Shown here: positions 34,032-40,482 of the stretch, in pieces
How the letters are laid out: every line of letters starts with the position of its first letter
Numbering within the stretch: the first letter of the stretch is position 1
NCBI GenBank assembly: GCA_036504595.1
Contig: DASXUX010000081.1
Coordinates: 310,001 to 374,000, forward strand
Direction of reading: 5' to 3'
Length of the DNA: 64,000 nucleotides
Source of the DNA: DASXUX01 sp036504595
Lineage (GTDB): Bacteria > Planctomycetota > SZUA-567 > H5-PLA8
Position numbers and translations under genes: made by a program
Notes under the pieces: generated by a model
Told to the model about the DNA's origin: nothing
Database searches by the model: none
Seen by the model: only the letters and a program-made list of their open reading frames with translations

Positions 34032-34748
34032 CTAGCCCGCATTTCTCACCGAATGAATAAGACAAGGCCGTTGCTTCGTGAGCAACGCGCCGCTGCCGTA
34101 GGCGAGGGCCACGCCGGTGAACATGAGCGGCACGCGCAGGCGGAGGCTGTCGGTCCAGTTTGGCCAGTGCGAGGGGAGAGTGGTGAGCGTCTGCTGGACG
34201 CTGAGCAGTGCGAGGCAGGCGATCGAAAGGCCCAGCCAACCCCAACCGCCGTTGGCGGGCCTTCGCCGCGCCGTAGCGGCGTCGGCCGCGCAGGCGGGTT
34301 CTTCCGTTTCGGTTTCGCGGCGCGCTCGGCCGAACGCGACGAGGCTGGCGAGAATCAGTGCAACGCCGAATGCTTTGCGGGCGAGAAGGGGTTCACCGAA
34401 GAAGAAAACGCCGCATAGATACGGCGCGATGAGAGCGGACTGGCCGATGGTCCAGCAGGCGGCGTGATGACCGCGCCGCATGGCGGTTTGCATGCAGACC
34501 ATACCTAGGACGGTGAGGATTCCGGAGGGAATCATCAGCCATGCCAGCGAGGCAGTGCCGTTGGTTTTACCAGAGAACAGCGTGTGGTAATCGGCGAGGA
34601 ACACCCAGGCGGCGATGGCGGTGACGATGAAGGCTGGGCCCATGACGGCGAAGAATTGCATGCGGTGGCGAGCCATGGTGCTGTAAAGCACGCCGATAAA
34701 GGCCCAGAGGAGGCCGCAGGTAAGGGCGAAGATTATGCCGAGGGTCAT
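34032..34748 (-). CDS. EamA/DMT-type permease, apparently C-terminally truncated
   Basis: A polytopic protein of 238 aa with about seven to eight helices, including LTCGLLWAFIGVLYS, FAVMGPAFIVTAIAAWVFLA, AWLMIPSGILTVLGMVCM and APYLCGVFFFGEPLLARKAF. The layout of helix pairs with a FGEPLL-type motif matches half and more of an EamA/drug-metabolite transporter, which normally has ten helices and about 290 aa. The sequence stops soon after LRVPLMFTGVALAYGSG with a short polar tail, right where array B begins. It is probably a decayed permease, although some family members are naturally short. Substrate unknown. Confidence 0.6.
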   Translation of the reverse strand: MTLGIIFALTCGLLWAFIGVLYSTMARHRMQFFAVMGPAFIVTAIAAWVFLADYHTLFSGKTNGTASLAWLMIPSGILTVLGMVCMQTAMRRGHHAACWTIGQSALIAPYLCGVFFFGEPLLARKAFGVALILASLVAFGRARRETETEEPACAADAATARRRPANGGWGWLGLSIACLALLSVQQTLTTLPSHWPNWTDSLRLRVPLMFTGVALAYGSGALLTKQRPCLIHSVRNAG

Positions 34749-34856
34749 GGAGGGCAGAGGGGGAGAAGCGGAGAGAGGGAGAAGGGGAGAAACGGCACGT
34801 GGTTCACGCGAGTGATAGTAAGGGAAGGCGGAGGGGGAGTCTAATGACGAGGGTTG

Positions 34857-35204
34857 TTAAGCAGATTTATTGTTGTTCTCTGTTGTGGAATTGGTCGCCT
34901 CAGCCAGTGCGCAGCCGGTGTCAAACGCGATTACAGCCCAAAGCACAAAGACGAGAGATACAATTGCTGGTATGCCACTGAGGCACGTTTCGCCGATAGG
35001 CGGGACAATGAAACAAGCTAACGAGTACGCTGCGGGGACAAAAATTGGTAACGCCGCGCGACGGAAGCCGCGTGCAACCGTCTGGCCCCTGAAGATACGG
35101 CCAAGTGCCATAATGGTTACGGCGGCCAACGGCAGCAGACATGCGGCACAAACAAGGAGCATGATGACTTCTATGCCGCGACCAGGAAGGCCAATCAGGT
35201 CCAT
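34857..35204 (-). CDS. Small membrane protein, paralogue of the adjacent gene
   Basis: 115 aa with three or four hydrophobic helices (VIMLLVCAACLLPLAAVTIM, LPIFVPAAYSLACFIV, GIPAIVSLVFVLWAVIA) and a polar tail. It shares MDLIG, GFRRAA.PI..PAAY..ACF and ETC...PA with the neighbouring 109-aa protein, so the two arose by tandem duplication. The ATG at 35204 follows AAGGGA. It is last of four same-strand genes headed by the PIN-domain locus. The function is unknown; no motif for transport or catalysis is visible. Confidence 0.65.
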   Translation of the reverse strand: MDLIGLPGRGIEVIMLLVCAACLLPLAAVTIMALGRIFRGQTVARGFRRAALPIFVPAAYSLACFIVPPIGETCLSGIPAIVSLVFVLWAVIAFDTGCALAEATNSTTENNNKSA

Positions 35205-35223
35205 AAACAATTCCCTTGCGCCG

Positions 35224-35553
35224 CTAGGATGACGGCTTCGCGGTTTCGTCAGATTCCTCTTCTTCTCTACAGCCGCTGCCGAACGCGACGAGCCCCCAGA
35301 CGGTGCAGACGAAGCCTACGGCGGCAGGCAGTGCGGTCGTGCACGTTTCAGTAATGAACGGTATGCCGAGGAAGCAAGCGAATACGTAGGCGGCGGGAGC
35401 CAAGATCGGGATAGCAGCGCGTCGGAATCCGGTTGCTATTGGCTTTCCGCAGACGCTTCGGACGAATGACCACAAGAACGTGAGCGCGAGCGGAAGCAAA
35501 CAGGGAGCGATCATCAGGAAAGCACCGAGACCGGCGAATCCGATCAGATCCAT
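35224..35553 (-). CDS. Small membrane protein, paralogue of the adjacent gene
   Basis: 109 aa, with helices FLMIAPCLLPLALTFLWSF, AIPILAPAAYVFACFLG and LPAAVGFVCTVWGLVAFGSG and an acidic tail (CREEEESDETAKPSS). It aligns along its length with the 115-aa protein 19 nt downstream (shared MDLIG and GFRRAA motifs). GAGGG upstream sets ATG 35553. It begins 18 nt after the end of the helical-repeat protein gene, suggesting a common transcript. Unknown function; a membrane partner of the upstream TA-like genes is possible but unsupported. Confidence 0.65.
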   Translation of the reverse strand: MDLIGFAGLGAFLMIAPCLLPLALTFLWSFVRSVCGKPIATGFRRAAIPILAPAAYVFACFLGIPFITETCTTALPAAVGFVCTVWGLVAFGSGCREEEESDETAKPSS

Positions 35554-35571
35554 TGTGTCGCCCTCGCGAAA

Positions 35572-35985
35572 TCAGATCTTGCTTGCCGTGCTGCGTTTTG
35601 TTTGCGGCTTTCCGTTGCGGCGACGCACTTTGTTCTTGGCGGTTGCTTTGGCGGTTCTGGGTTTGTCCTTGGGTTCTGCAATCCCCATTTCACGGTCCAT
35701 CTTGCCCAAGTGGGCGCACAAGCCTGCCAAGCCTCCGTGTTTACGCCAGAGATCCTTCCGAACTTTGCGGCAGCGCTCAAGTTCGTCGTCCATGAGGACG
35801 GACTTAACAGGTGCTTTCCTCACTCGACGGAAACTTACGTTCTTTGGCTTATCGCCGACCTTCTTGATACCGAGCTGCTTCTCGAGCTTCTGATAATGCG
35901 CGAACAGTCCGTCGAGTCCGCCATATTTCTGCCAGAGTTCCTGCCGCACTTTCTGGCAGCGTTCGAGTTCGTCGTTGTGCAGCAT
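35572..35985 (-). CDS. Basic protein with internal duplication, possible PIN-toxin partner
   Basis: 137 aa with two copies of a helical segment: DELERCQKVRQELWQKYGGL (residues about 5-24, continuing GLFAHYQKLEKQLGI) and DELERCRKVRKDLWRKHGGL (about 67-86, continuing AGLCAHLGKMDREMGI). Each is followed by a basic linker, and the C-terminus is Lys/Arg-rich. From memory, single-copy segments of this form (acidic start, RxxL, then a short helix ending in KQ) often sit beside PIN-domain genes and may be antitoxins; here it is doubled. Its ATG begins 4 nt after the restored PIN stop codon, so the two are translationally linked. Nucleic-acid binding is plausible given the basic tail. Confidence 0.6.
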   Translation of the reverse strand: MLHNDELERCQKVRQELWQKYGGLDGLFAHYQKLEKQLGIKKVGDKPKNVSFRRVRKAPVKSVLMDDELERCRKVRKDLWRKHGGLAGLCAHLGKMDREMGIAEPKDKPRTAKATAKNKVRRRNGKPQTKRSTASKI

Positions 35986-35989
35986 CTAT

Positions 35990-36503
35990 TCAATCTCTCC
36001 GCCGAATCGCCTGGCCAAGCCTGACCTGCTGAATGGTCTCGGGCGTTACCAGAATGGGCGCTCTGTAACCAAGCGAGCGGCTCAATTCGATCAACCGCTC
36101 CTGCACTTCCCATTTTACCAGATGCGCATGGTTCCAGCTAAGCAGATAATCCACGCGGTATACGGTTGCAACAGCTAACTGTACCGCATCACCGTTTTTT
36201 TTCTTGCGGCACTATACGCTTCTCGATCAAAAGCGCGGCGAGTTCCCGAGTCTTTTTTGTCAACGGTAGAAAGGGTATGCGTGCAACCTCAGCGATTGAG
36301 GCATCCTGTGCGTCGAATATGCCCGCCGAGAGCTCATCGAATGACGTGGCGGACGAATAAAGGTGGAAGTGCTCCCGCTCGTTGTCCCACCAGTCGCGTG
36401 TAGACAGGGACCAAGCCGTCGCGAAAAGGTTTCCTCCACGGTAATGAAGGAAGCTGAAGATGTTGGTATCCAAATACACCGACGGGCTTTTGACCTTGAT
36501 CAC
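35990..36503 (-). pseudogene. PIN-domain ribonuclease (VapC-like), frameshifted at an A8 tract
   Basis: The frame opens at GTG 36503 (after GGGAGAAG) and reads VYLDTNIFSFL (first catalytic Asp) and SSATSFDELSAG (acidic pair). It stops prematurely after RIVPQEKKR. In the next frame the family continues without interruption: GDAVQLAVATVYRVDYLLSW, then NHAHLVKWEVQERLIELSRS, to a TGA at 35990. The break is exactly a run of eight A on the coding strand (T8 at 36195-36202); seven would restore QEKNGDAVQLAV. It is either a recent inactivation, phase variation, or an assembly error. If intact it would be a toxin-type RNase of about 170 aa. Confidence 0.75.
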
Positions 36504-36521
36504 AGGACTTCTCCCGCAGCG

Positions 36522-36562
36522 CCAAACCCTGAACCCTGAACTGCGAACTCCGAACCCTTAAC
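36522..36562. repeat. CCCTGAA heptamer repeat
   Basis: Consecutive seven-base units CCCTGAA, CCCTGAA, CTGCGAA, CTCCGAA, CCCTTAA lie between the TPR membrane protein stop and the PIN gene. They occupy the place where an antitoxin gene would be expected. Confidence 0.75.
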
Positions 36563-37318
36563 TTATAGTGTCCGCAAGAGCGTGCGGCCTTTGCTTAAGT
36601 ACGGGCGGTCCTCGCGCGGGGCGCCGTCGGAGGTTTCGAGCATTTCTTCGAGGACGGCGCGGGCTTTGTCCTTCTGGCCGGCCTCAGCCAGGAGCTGCGC
36701 GTAGGAGTATTCCATAAGCGGGCGCGGGTAGGCGCGGTGGAGTTTGCGGCGTTCTTCCAGGGCTTCATCGACTTTCCCCAGCGCGATCAGGCAATCGGTG
36801 TAGCGCAGCCAAGCCAGCCCGAAGCGGAGCTTGCGGTCGCGTTCGACGACTTGCCTAAGCAGTTCCAAGGCGCCGATGGCGTCGTTTTGCTGGAGGCGGC
36901 ACTGGCCGACGTAGTAGAAGGCTTCGAGGTTTTTGGGATCGAAGCTGAGGACTTTGTGGTACTGCTCTTCGCACTCGGCATAGCGGCCGGCTTCGAAATA
37001 AAGTTCGGCGAGTTCGGCGCGGGCGGCGATGGTGTCGGTGATGTGCAGGCTGCGTTCGGACTTGCGGATGCGGCTTTTCAGACCCATGCCGAAAAGTCCT
37101 CGCCCGCTGCCGATGCCGCGAAAGATCATCCCCGCGTGAGTGGCGAAATAGAAGACCACCGAAGGCGGGAAGAGGAAGAAGAAATAATGCCAGCCGTGGA
37201 GTCCGCCGTAGCGGCGATAGCAGTCGAAGGCCATCCAGAACCAGAAGACGACGGACGCCAGTGAGAGCAGGCTGGCTCCCAGAAGAAGAGCGGAGGGTTC
37301 GTACGCTTCGGGCGGCAT
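36563..37318 (-). CDS. TPR protein with N-terminal membrane segments
   Basis: 251 aa. Two membrane helices near the N-terminus (LLLGASLLSLASVVFWFWMAF and WHYFFFLFPPSVVFYFATHAG) are followed by a cytoplasmic or periplasmic TPR domain from about residue 90. Repeats include ARAELAELYFEAGRYAECEE, FYYVGQCRLQQNDAIGALEL and MEYSYAQLLAEAGQKDKARA. It probably acts as a membrane scaffold. ATG 37318 is chosen over an in-frame TTG at 37336. Neighbouring genes share its strand, but repeats separate them on both sides, so operon membership is unclear. Confidence 0.7.
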   Translation of the reverse strand: MPPEAYEPSALLLGASLLSLASVVFWFWMAFDCYRRYGGLHGWHYFFFLFPPSVVFYFATHAGMIFRGIGSGRGLFGMGLKSRIRKSERSLHITDTIAARAELAELYFEAGRYAECEEQYHKVLSFDPKNLEAFYYVGQCRLQQNDAIGALELLRQVVERDRKLRFGLAWLRYTDCLIALGKVDEALEERRKLHRAYPRPLMEYSYAQLLAEAGQKDKARAVLEEMLETSDGAPREDRPYLSKGRTLLRTL

Positions 37319-37339
37319 AGTCTTAAGTGGCTGCAATTT

Positions 37340-37372
37340 AACCGCGAAGGCGCAAAGACGCCAAGACGGAAA
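37340..37372. repeat. GCGCAAAGA-type degenerate repeat
   Basis: CCGCGAAGGCGCAAAGACGCCAAGACGG-type units of 8-9 nt occur just upstream of the TPR membrane gene. Similar sequence is scattered through intergenic DNA of many environmental bacteria. Confidence 0.55.
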
Positions 37373-37435
37373 AACAAGATTCGCGAGCGTTCAGTGGGCG
37401 CTGCAAGAAGGGCGGAGCTTTGGAGTACTTGCGGC

Positions 37436-37474
37436 GCAAAAGAAAACGCGCCCGGCTTTTGAGGGCCGAGCGCG
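37436..37474 (-). terminator. Rho-independent terminator of the thioredoxin-like gene
   Basis: On the minus strand CGCGCTCGGC pairs over 10 bp (one G-U) with GCCGGGCGCG around CCTCAAAA, followed by TTTTCTTTT. It lies 20 nt after the TAA at 37494. Confidence 0.85.
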
Positions 37475-37493
37475 TGTTGAACGGGTTTCGTTT

Positions 37494-37970
37494 TTATTTC
37501 GCGGATGCGGTGTCGATGGCCTTGAGCAGCTCGGGATTCTCGAAGTGTCCAGCCCAGAGAACCTTCCCGTCTTTGCCGACCAAGTACATCGCGGGGTAGC
37601 CTTTCACACCCCAGTCCTTACACGTCTTTCCCGCTCCGGCGAGAATTGGGTAATCAACTTCGTGCTTCGTCTTGAACTGCTTTGCTGCTCCCTCCGCCTC
37701 CGGCGTTGGAGCTACCAGTACCAAGCTGCTGTATTTCTTTTCCAGCGCTTTGAGCTTTGGCACTGAAGCAACACAGCCCCCTCACCCCGCAAACCAGAAG
37801 TGGACGAGGTAAACCTTGCCCTGCAACTCTGGTGCTTTGCCATCCGATGTGATCCACGTCTTGCCTTCCAGCGCGGGGGCGGCAGAACCGACCGAAACCC
37901 CTTCGCCGGCGAGCGCGACTGTGGACAACATGGTAGCGAGCACCAGTACGGCGCCGATCTTTGCAATCAT
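37494..37970 (-). CDS. Thioredoxin/TlpA-like exported protein, candidate selenoprotein (in-frame UGA)
   Basis: One frame of 159 codons with a UGA at 37784-37782. Before it: a signal peptide (MIAKIGAVLVLATMLSTVAL) and VGSAAPALEGKTWITSDGKA, then VYLVHFWFAG. After it, in the same frame: GGCVASVPKLKALEKKYSSL, then APTPEAEGAAKQFK, YPAMYLVGKDGKVLWAGHF. In TlpA/redoxin proteins this point reads FWxxxCxxC; here the first Cys is the UGA, giving UGGC. That placement, the GGAGGG ribosome site at 37981-37986 before ATG 37970, an intact downstream frame and a proper terminator argue for selenocysteine. A nonsense mutation of TGT/TGC to TGA remains possible. Expected role: periplasmic thiol redox. Confidence 0.7.
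37741..37767 (-). promoter_or_regulatory. Candidate bacterial SECIS hairpin downstream of the UGA
   Basis: Beginning 15 nt after the UGA, TTCAGTGC (37767-37760) pairs over 8 bp, with two G-U, with GCGCTGGA (37748-37741). The 11-nt loop contains one G. The distance is in the range of bacterial SECIS elements, but they are poorly conserved and this has not been folded by software. Confidence 0.4.
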
Positions 37971-38468
37971 AGCGACGTACCCTCCATTGACCTTGGCGCC
38001 AGAGGCGCCACTCCTCGAGTGCGTGCCGCGACGGCACGACGAACCTCGAAGGCTTTCAGTGACCAATATTGACGATATTCCTGAGGAATCAATGTTAAAT
38101 ATGAGCATTCGACGGAGAGGGTGTCGCGCATTACAATTTGGTAGTATGACCAAGCCGCATTGCACATGTGCACTCTGGTTCTCGTGAAACTCTTTCAGAG
38201 GCCTATTGATTGTGGACGTTTATTCTATTCAAGTCTCAATGGGAAAATAACTTATGCAAATTGTTAAGTTCGTGTTATTTCTCTTTCGTTTCATGGAACC
38301 ACCGACGCGGGCAAATGTGGGGACGAACGGGTTTTCTGCTTTTTTTACTAAACGCGGAGGGCTCATATCGGTAAAATACCCGCGCGACTCCGAACGGTTT
38401 TGTGAACGTCTGCCGATGCAGGCGCTCGGAGCGGGATGCAGAAAGTGGAGCAGGGAAGGAGAGGGACT
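37971..38468. other. Divergent intergenic region, AT-richer, with one weak GTGCA motif
   Basis: About 500 nt between the thioredoxin-like gene (-) and the PA14 gene (+). 38060-38300 is distinctly AT-richer than its surroundings and presumably holds both promoters; TTGACG at 38069-38074 is the best -35-like hexamer. A single weak copy of the dispersed motif, CACATGTGCACTCTGGTTC, is at 38163-38181 in the orientation of the PA14 gene. No gene is evident. Confidence 0.55.
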
Positions 38469-38984
38469 ATGAGATACTTGTTGGTTGCGGTGCTGGCGTT
38501 TTGCGGACTGAGTGTTCTGGCTGAGGATCTGAAACCGGGCCTCAAAGCTGAATTCTTTGCGATTGATGGCGCCGTTGAAGATTGGCCGACGATTGCGGCG
38601 GACAAGAAGCCGACGGTCACCAAGATCGACAAGACGGTGAACGTGGAAAGCACGCAGGAGAAGTTTGACGGGACCGAACTGGTTAGCCACTTCTACGCTC
38701 GCTGGACCGGCGTGATCAAGATCGAGAAGGATGGAAAGTACAAGTTCTTCACGAACTCCGACGATGGTTCGCGCCTGTTCATTGACGGCAAGCAGGTTGT
38801 GGACAACGGTGGCTTGCATGGCATGGAAGAGAAGGACGGCGAAGTCGAACTGAAGGCTGGCAACCACGAGATCAAGGTCGAGTTCTTCGAAAACGACGGC
38901 GACCATGGCTGCATCGCGTCCTGGGAACCGGCCGGCGGCGCCAAGGCCGTGATTCCGGAAAACGTTCTGTTCCACAAAGAGTAA
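38469..38984 (+). CDS. Secreted PA14-domain protein
   Basis: 171 aa with a signal peptide (MRYLLVAVLAFCGLSVLAED) and then essentially one PA14 beta-barrel. GLKAEFFAIDGAVEDWP begins it. FYARWTGVIKIEKDGKYKFF, TNSDDGSRLFIDGKQVVDNG and EIKVEFFENDGDHGCIASWE are the characteristic strands; the DDGSRLFIDG loop is the signature. PA14 domains usually bind carbohydrates and are common in planctomycete surface proteins, normally attached to enzymes; a standalone one is less usual. ATG 38469 follows AAGGAGAGGGA. A terminator lies 31 nt after the stop. Confidence 0.9.
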   Translation: MRYLLVAVLAFCGLSVLAEDLKPGLKAEFFAIDGAVEDWPTIAADKKPTVTKIDKTVNVESTQEKFDGTELVSHFYARWTGVIKIEKDGKYKFFTNSDDGSRLFIDGKQVVDNGGLHGMEEKDGEVELKAGNHEIKVEFFENDGDHGCIASWEPAGGAKAVIPENVLFHKE

Positions 38985-38987
38985 CGC

Positions 38988-39014
38988 GATTTTAGATTTT
39001 AGATTTTGGATTGA
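38988..39014. repeat. ATTTTAG heptamer repeat
   Basis: ATTTTAG, ATTTTAG, ATTTTGG units sit between the PA14 gene stop and its terminator. Confidence 0.7.
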
Positions 39015-39015
39015 G

Positions 39016-39045
39016 GCCCCCGAGAAATCGGGGGCTTCTTCTATT
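39016..39045 (+). terminator. Rho-independent terminator
   Basis: A perfect 8-bp stem, GCCCCCGA/TCGGGGGC, with GAAA tetraloop is followed by TTCTTCTATTT. It ends the PA14 transcript. Confidence 0.85.
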
Positions 39046-39046
39046 T

Positions 39047-39318
39047 CGGATTGCGGATTGAACGGCGTTATGGACAAGCGCTGGTGTACCGAATCAATCC
39101 GTGTAACTGTTCAGTCCATTGCTGCGTCGAGCACGCCAACTCCTTCGGTCGCCATACGAACTGCTTTCAACACGGAGTCACTGAGGACACAGAGTTCGCA
39201 GAGAGAAAACTGAAAAGAGAATCTGTGTCCTTTGCGTTCCCTGTGTCACTCTGTTGAAAGCTGTTCTCCTGCGCCGAACGGCTACCGATCCGCAATCCGC
39301 AATCTGCAATCTGCAATG
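39047..39318. repeat. Nested palindrome with GGATTGC outer and ACACAGAG inner arms
   Basis: The outer arms are TTCGGATTGCGGATTGAACG (39046-39065) and CGATCCGCAATCCGCAATCT-type (39286-39318). The inner arms are CACGGAGTCACTGAGGACAC and GTGTCCTTTGCGTTCCCTGT-type sequence. The right outer arm encodes the C-terminal residues of the minus-strand peptidase-like protein. Confidence 0.8.
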
Positions 39319-40259
39319 ACGTAGAAGATTCCGCTTCCGCGCTTCAGCCAGGCGTCGTGGAATTGGCGGCGTTTATAGACACGTTCGATCTGGCCGGGGG
39401 AGACGGCGGGGTCGTTGACCACTACGTCGCCAGACTGAGTGAAGCCTTTGACGACAAGCAGGTGGCCGCTGGAGCGGGGAAGGGGGGCGCCATCCAGTTG
39501 GCCGGGCTGCCAGCGGATACTCGCGATGGCTGGGCGGCCGGCGAGGATCTCGGCTTCGAGGTCCGCGAGGCTCCGGGCGTGTTGGACGAAGGATGAGAGC
39601 GTGGCCCCGTCACCCCTAAGCCCGGTCGGCACGGAGGCCGGCGCTACCGCTCGCGGGGGAGAGGGGAACCGGAGCGGGCGGGACGCACGCACGACGGCCG
39701 AGGCCCGGTGCGCGAAGGCGGTGTTGAAGGGCCAGTTGCCGTAGAGTTTGGCGGCGTGATCGTAGACGCCGGCGGCGACTTTCGGCGTTGAGATTTTCAC
39801 GCCATGGAACTCAAGGACCATTGCGAGGCTGGTCGGGCTGCACAGGCGGCCGGGCGGCGATTCGATTTCGAATTGTGATCGCTCTGGCACGCTCAGGATT
39901 TTGCCCCACGCCGCAGAGCGTTGGCGACGATAGACGATCTGCGTTTTGGCGAGCCAGTGCGTTACGGCGACCAACGTGACGGCGCAGCCTTTCCGAGGAG
40001 TGAAGCGGAAGCGGAAACGACGGACGCGATCCGAAAGCACTAGCGTATCAACATCGACAAACTCGGTTTTCTTGCTGCGGGGGCGCGATCCCGACGTGCC
40101 CATCGAGTGCCAAGTGCCGCCGACTTCCAGTTCGAAACTGGCGGAGCCCGTCGCATTCCATGACAGGACGGCTCGGTCAAACGGGTTGACCGTGTAAAGG
40201 GGCGAGGTGAACGGGGCGGACCTGCGCCCGCGCCAGAGGGTTAAGTGCGGAGACGGCAT
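39282..40259 (-). CDS. C39-like/papain-fold cysteine peptidase-like protein
   Basis: 325 aa, no signal peptide found. The N-terminal part is beta-rich (SPLYTVNPFDRAVLSWNATG, FELEVGGTWHS). The C-terminal domain resembles Peptidase_C39_2: GRLCSPTSLAMVLEFHGVK (Cys), SSGHLLVVKGFTQSGD (His) and VVVNDPAV (Asn/Asp) form the likely triad. Between Cys and His is an unusual Arg/Pro/Ala-rich insert (RASRPLRFPSPPRAVAPASV) whose DNA looks like inserted repeat. The last ten residues (IADCRLRIADR) come from the GGATTGC heptamer repeat. ATG 40259 (MPSPHLTLWRG) is taken because the longer frame only translates the upstream AGTCTGG repeat. Function unproven; domain reminiscent of murein- or bacteriocin-processing enzymes. 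Confidence 0.7.
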   Translation of the reverse strand: MPSPHLTLWRGRRSAPFTSPLYTVNPFDRAVLSWNATGSASFELEVGGTWHSMGTSGSRPRSKKTEFVDVDTLVLSDRVRRFRFRFTPRKGCAVTLVAVTHWLAKTQIVYRRQRSAAWGKILSVPERSQFEIESPPGRLCSPTSLAMVLEFHGVKISTPKVAAGVYDHAAKLYGNWPFNTAFAHRASAVVRASRPLRFPSPPRAVAPASVPTGLRGDGATLSSFVQHARSLADLEAEILAGRPAIASIRWQPGQLDGAPLPRSSGHLLVVKGFTQSGDVVVNDPAVSPGQIERVYKRRQFHDAWLKRGSGIFYVIADCRLRIADR

Positions 40260-40280
40260 CTTACTGTTATCGGCAAAGTG

Positions 40281-40380
40281 AGTCTGGAGTCTGGAGTCGA
40301 GAGTCTGGAGTCTTTGCGGCTGTTGACTCCAGACTCCAGACCCCAGACACAAGACACCAGCCTACCAGACCACCAGACAC
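40281..40380. repeat. AGTCTGG heptamer inverted pair
   Basis: The left arm is tandem AGTCTGG (40281-40312). The right arm, GACTCCAGACTCCAGACCCC, continues into a drifting CCAGACA/CCAGCCT series to about 40380. Confidence 0.85.
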
Positions 40381-40396
40381 CGGTGTAATGATCTAT

Positions 40397-40445
40397 GTAG
40401 GGCGGGCCTCCGTGCCCGCAGGCGGGCAGGGACGCCCGCCCTACC
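40397..40445. repeat. GTAGGGCGGGC hairpin element
   Basis: GTAGGGCGGGC pairs with GCCCGCCCTAC, and an inner GTGCCCGC/GCGGGCAG pairing lies between. It lies 40 nt before the oxidoreductase start. It is a compact palindromic repeat without a T tract. Confidence 0.7.
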
Positions 40446-40482
40446 TCTGATCTATGAGAGTTTCGCATGAGGAGAGTGTGCT

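Noticed and set aside
34032..34748. Second selenocysteine-type recoding at the truncated EamA stop
   Set aside because: The stop is TAG and the downstream frame does not continue the protein family.
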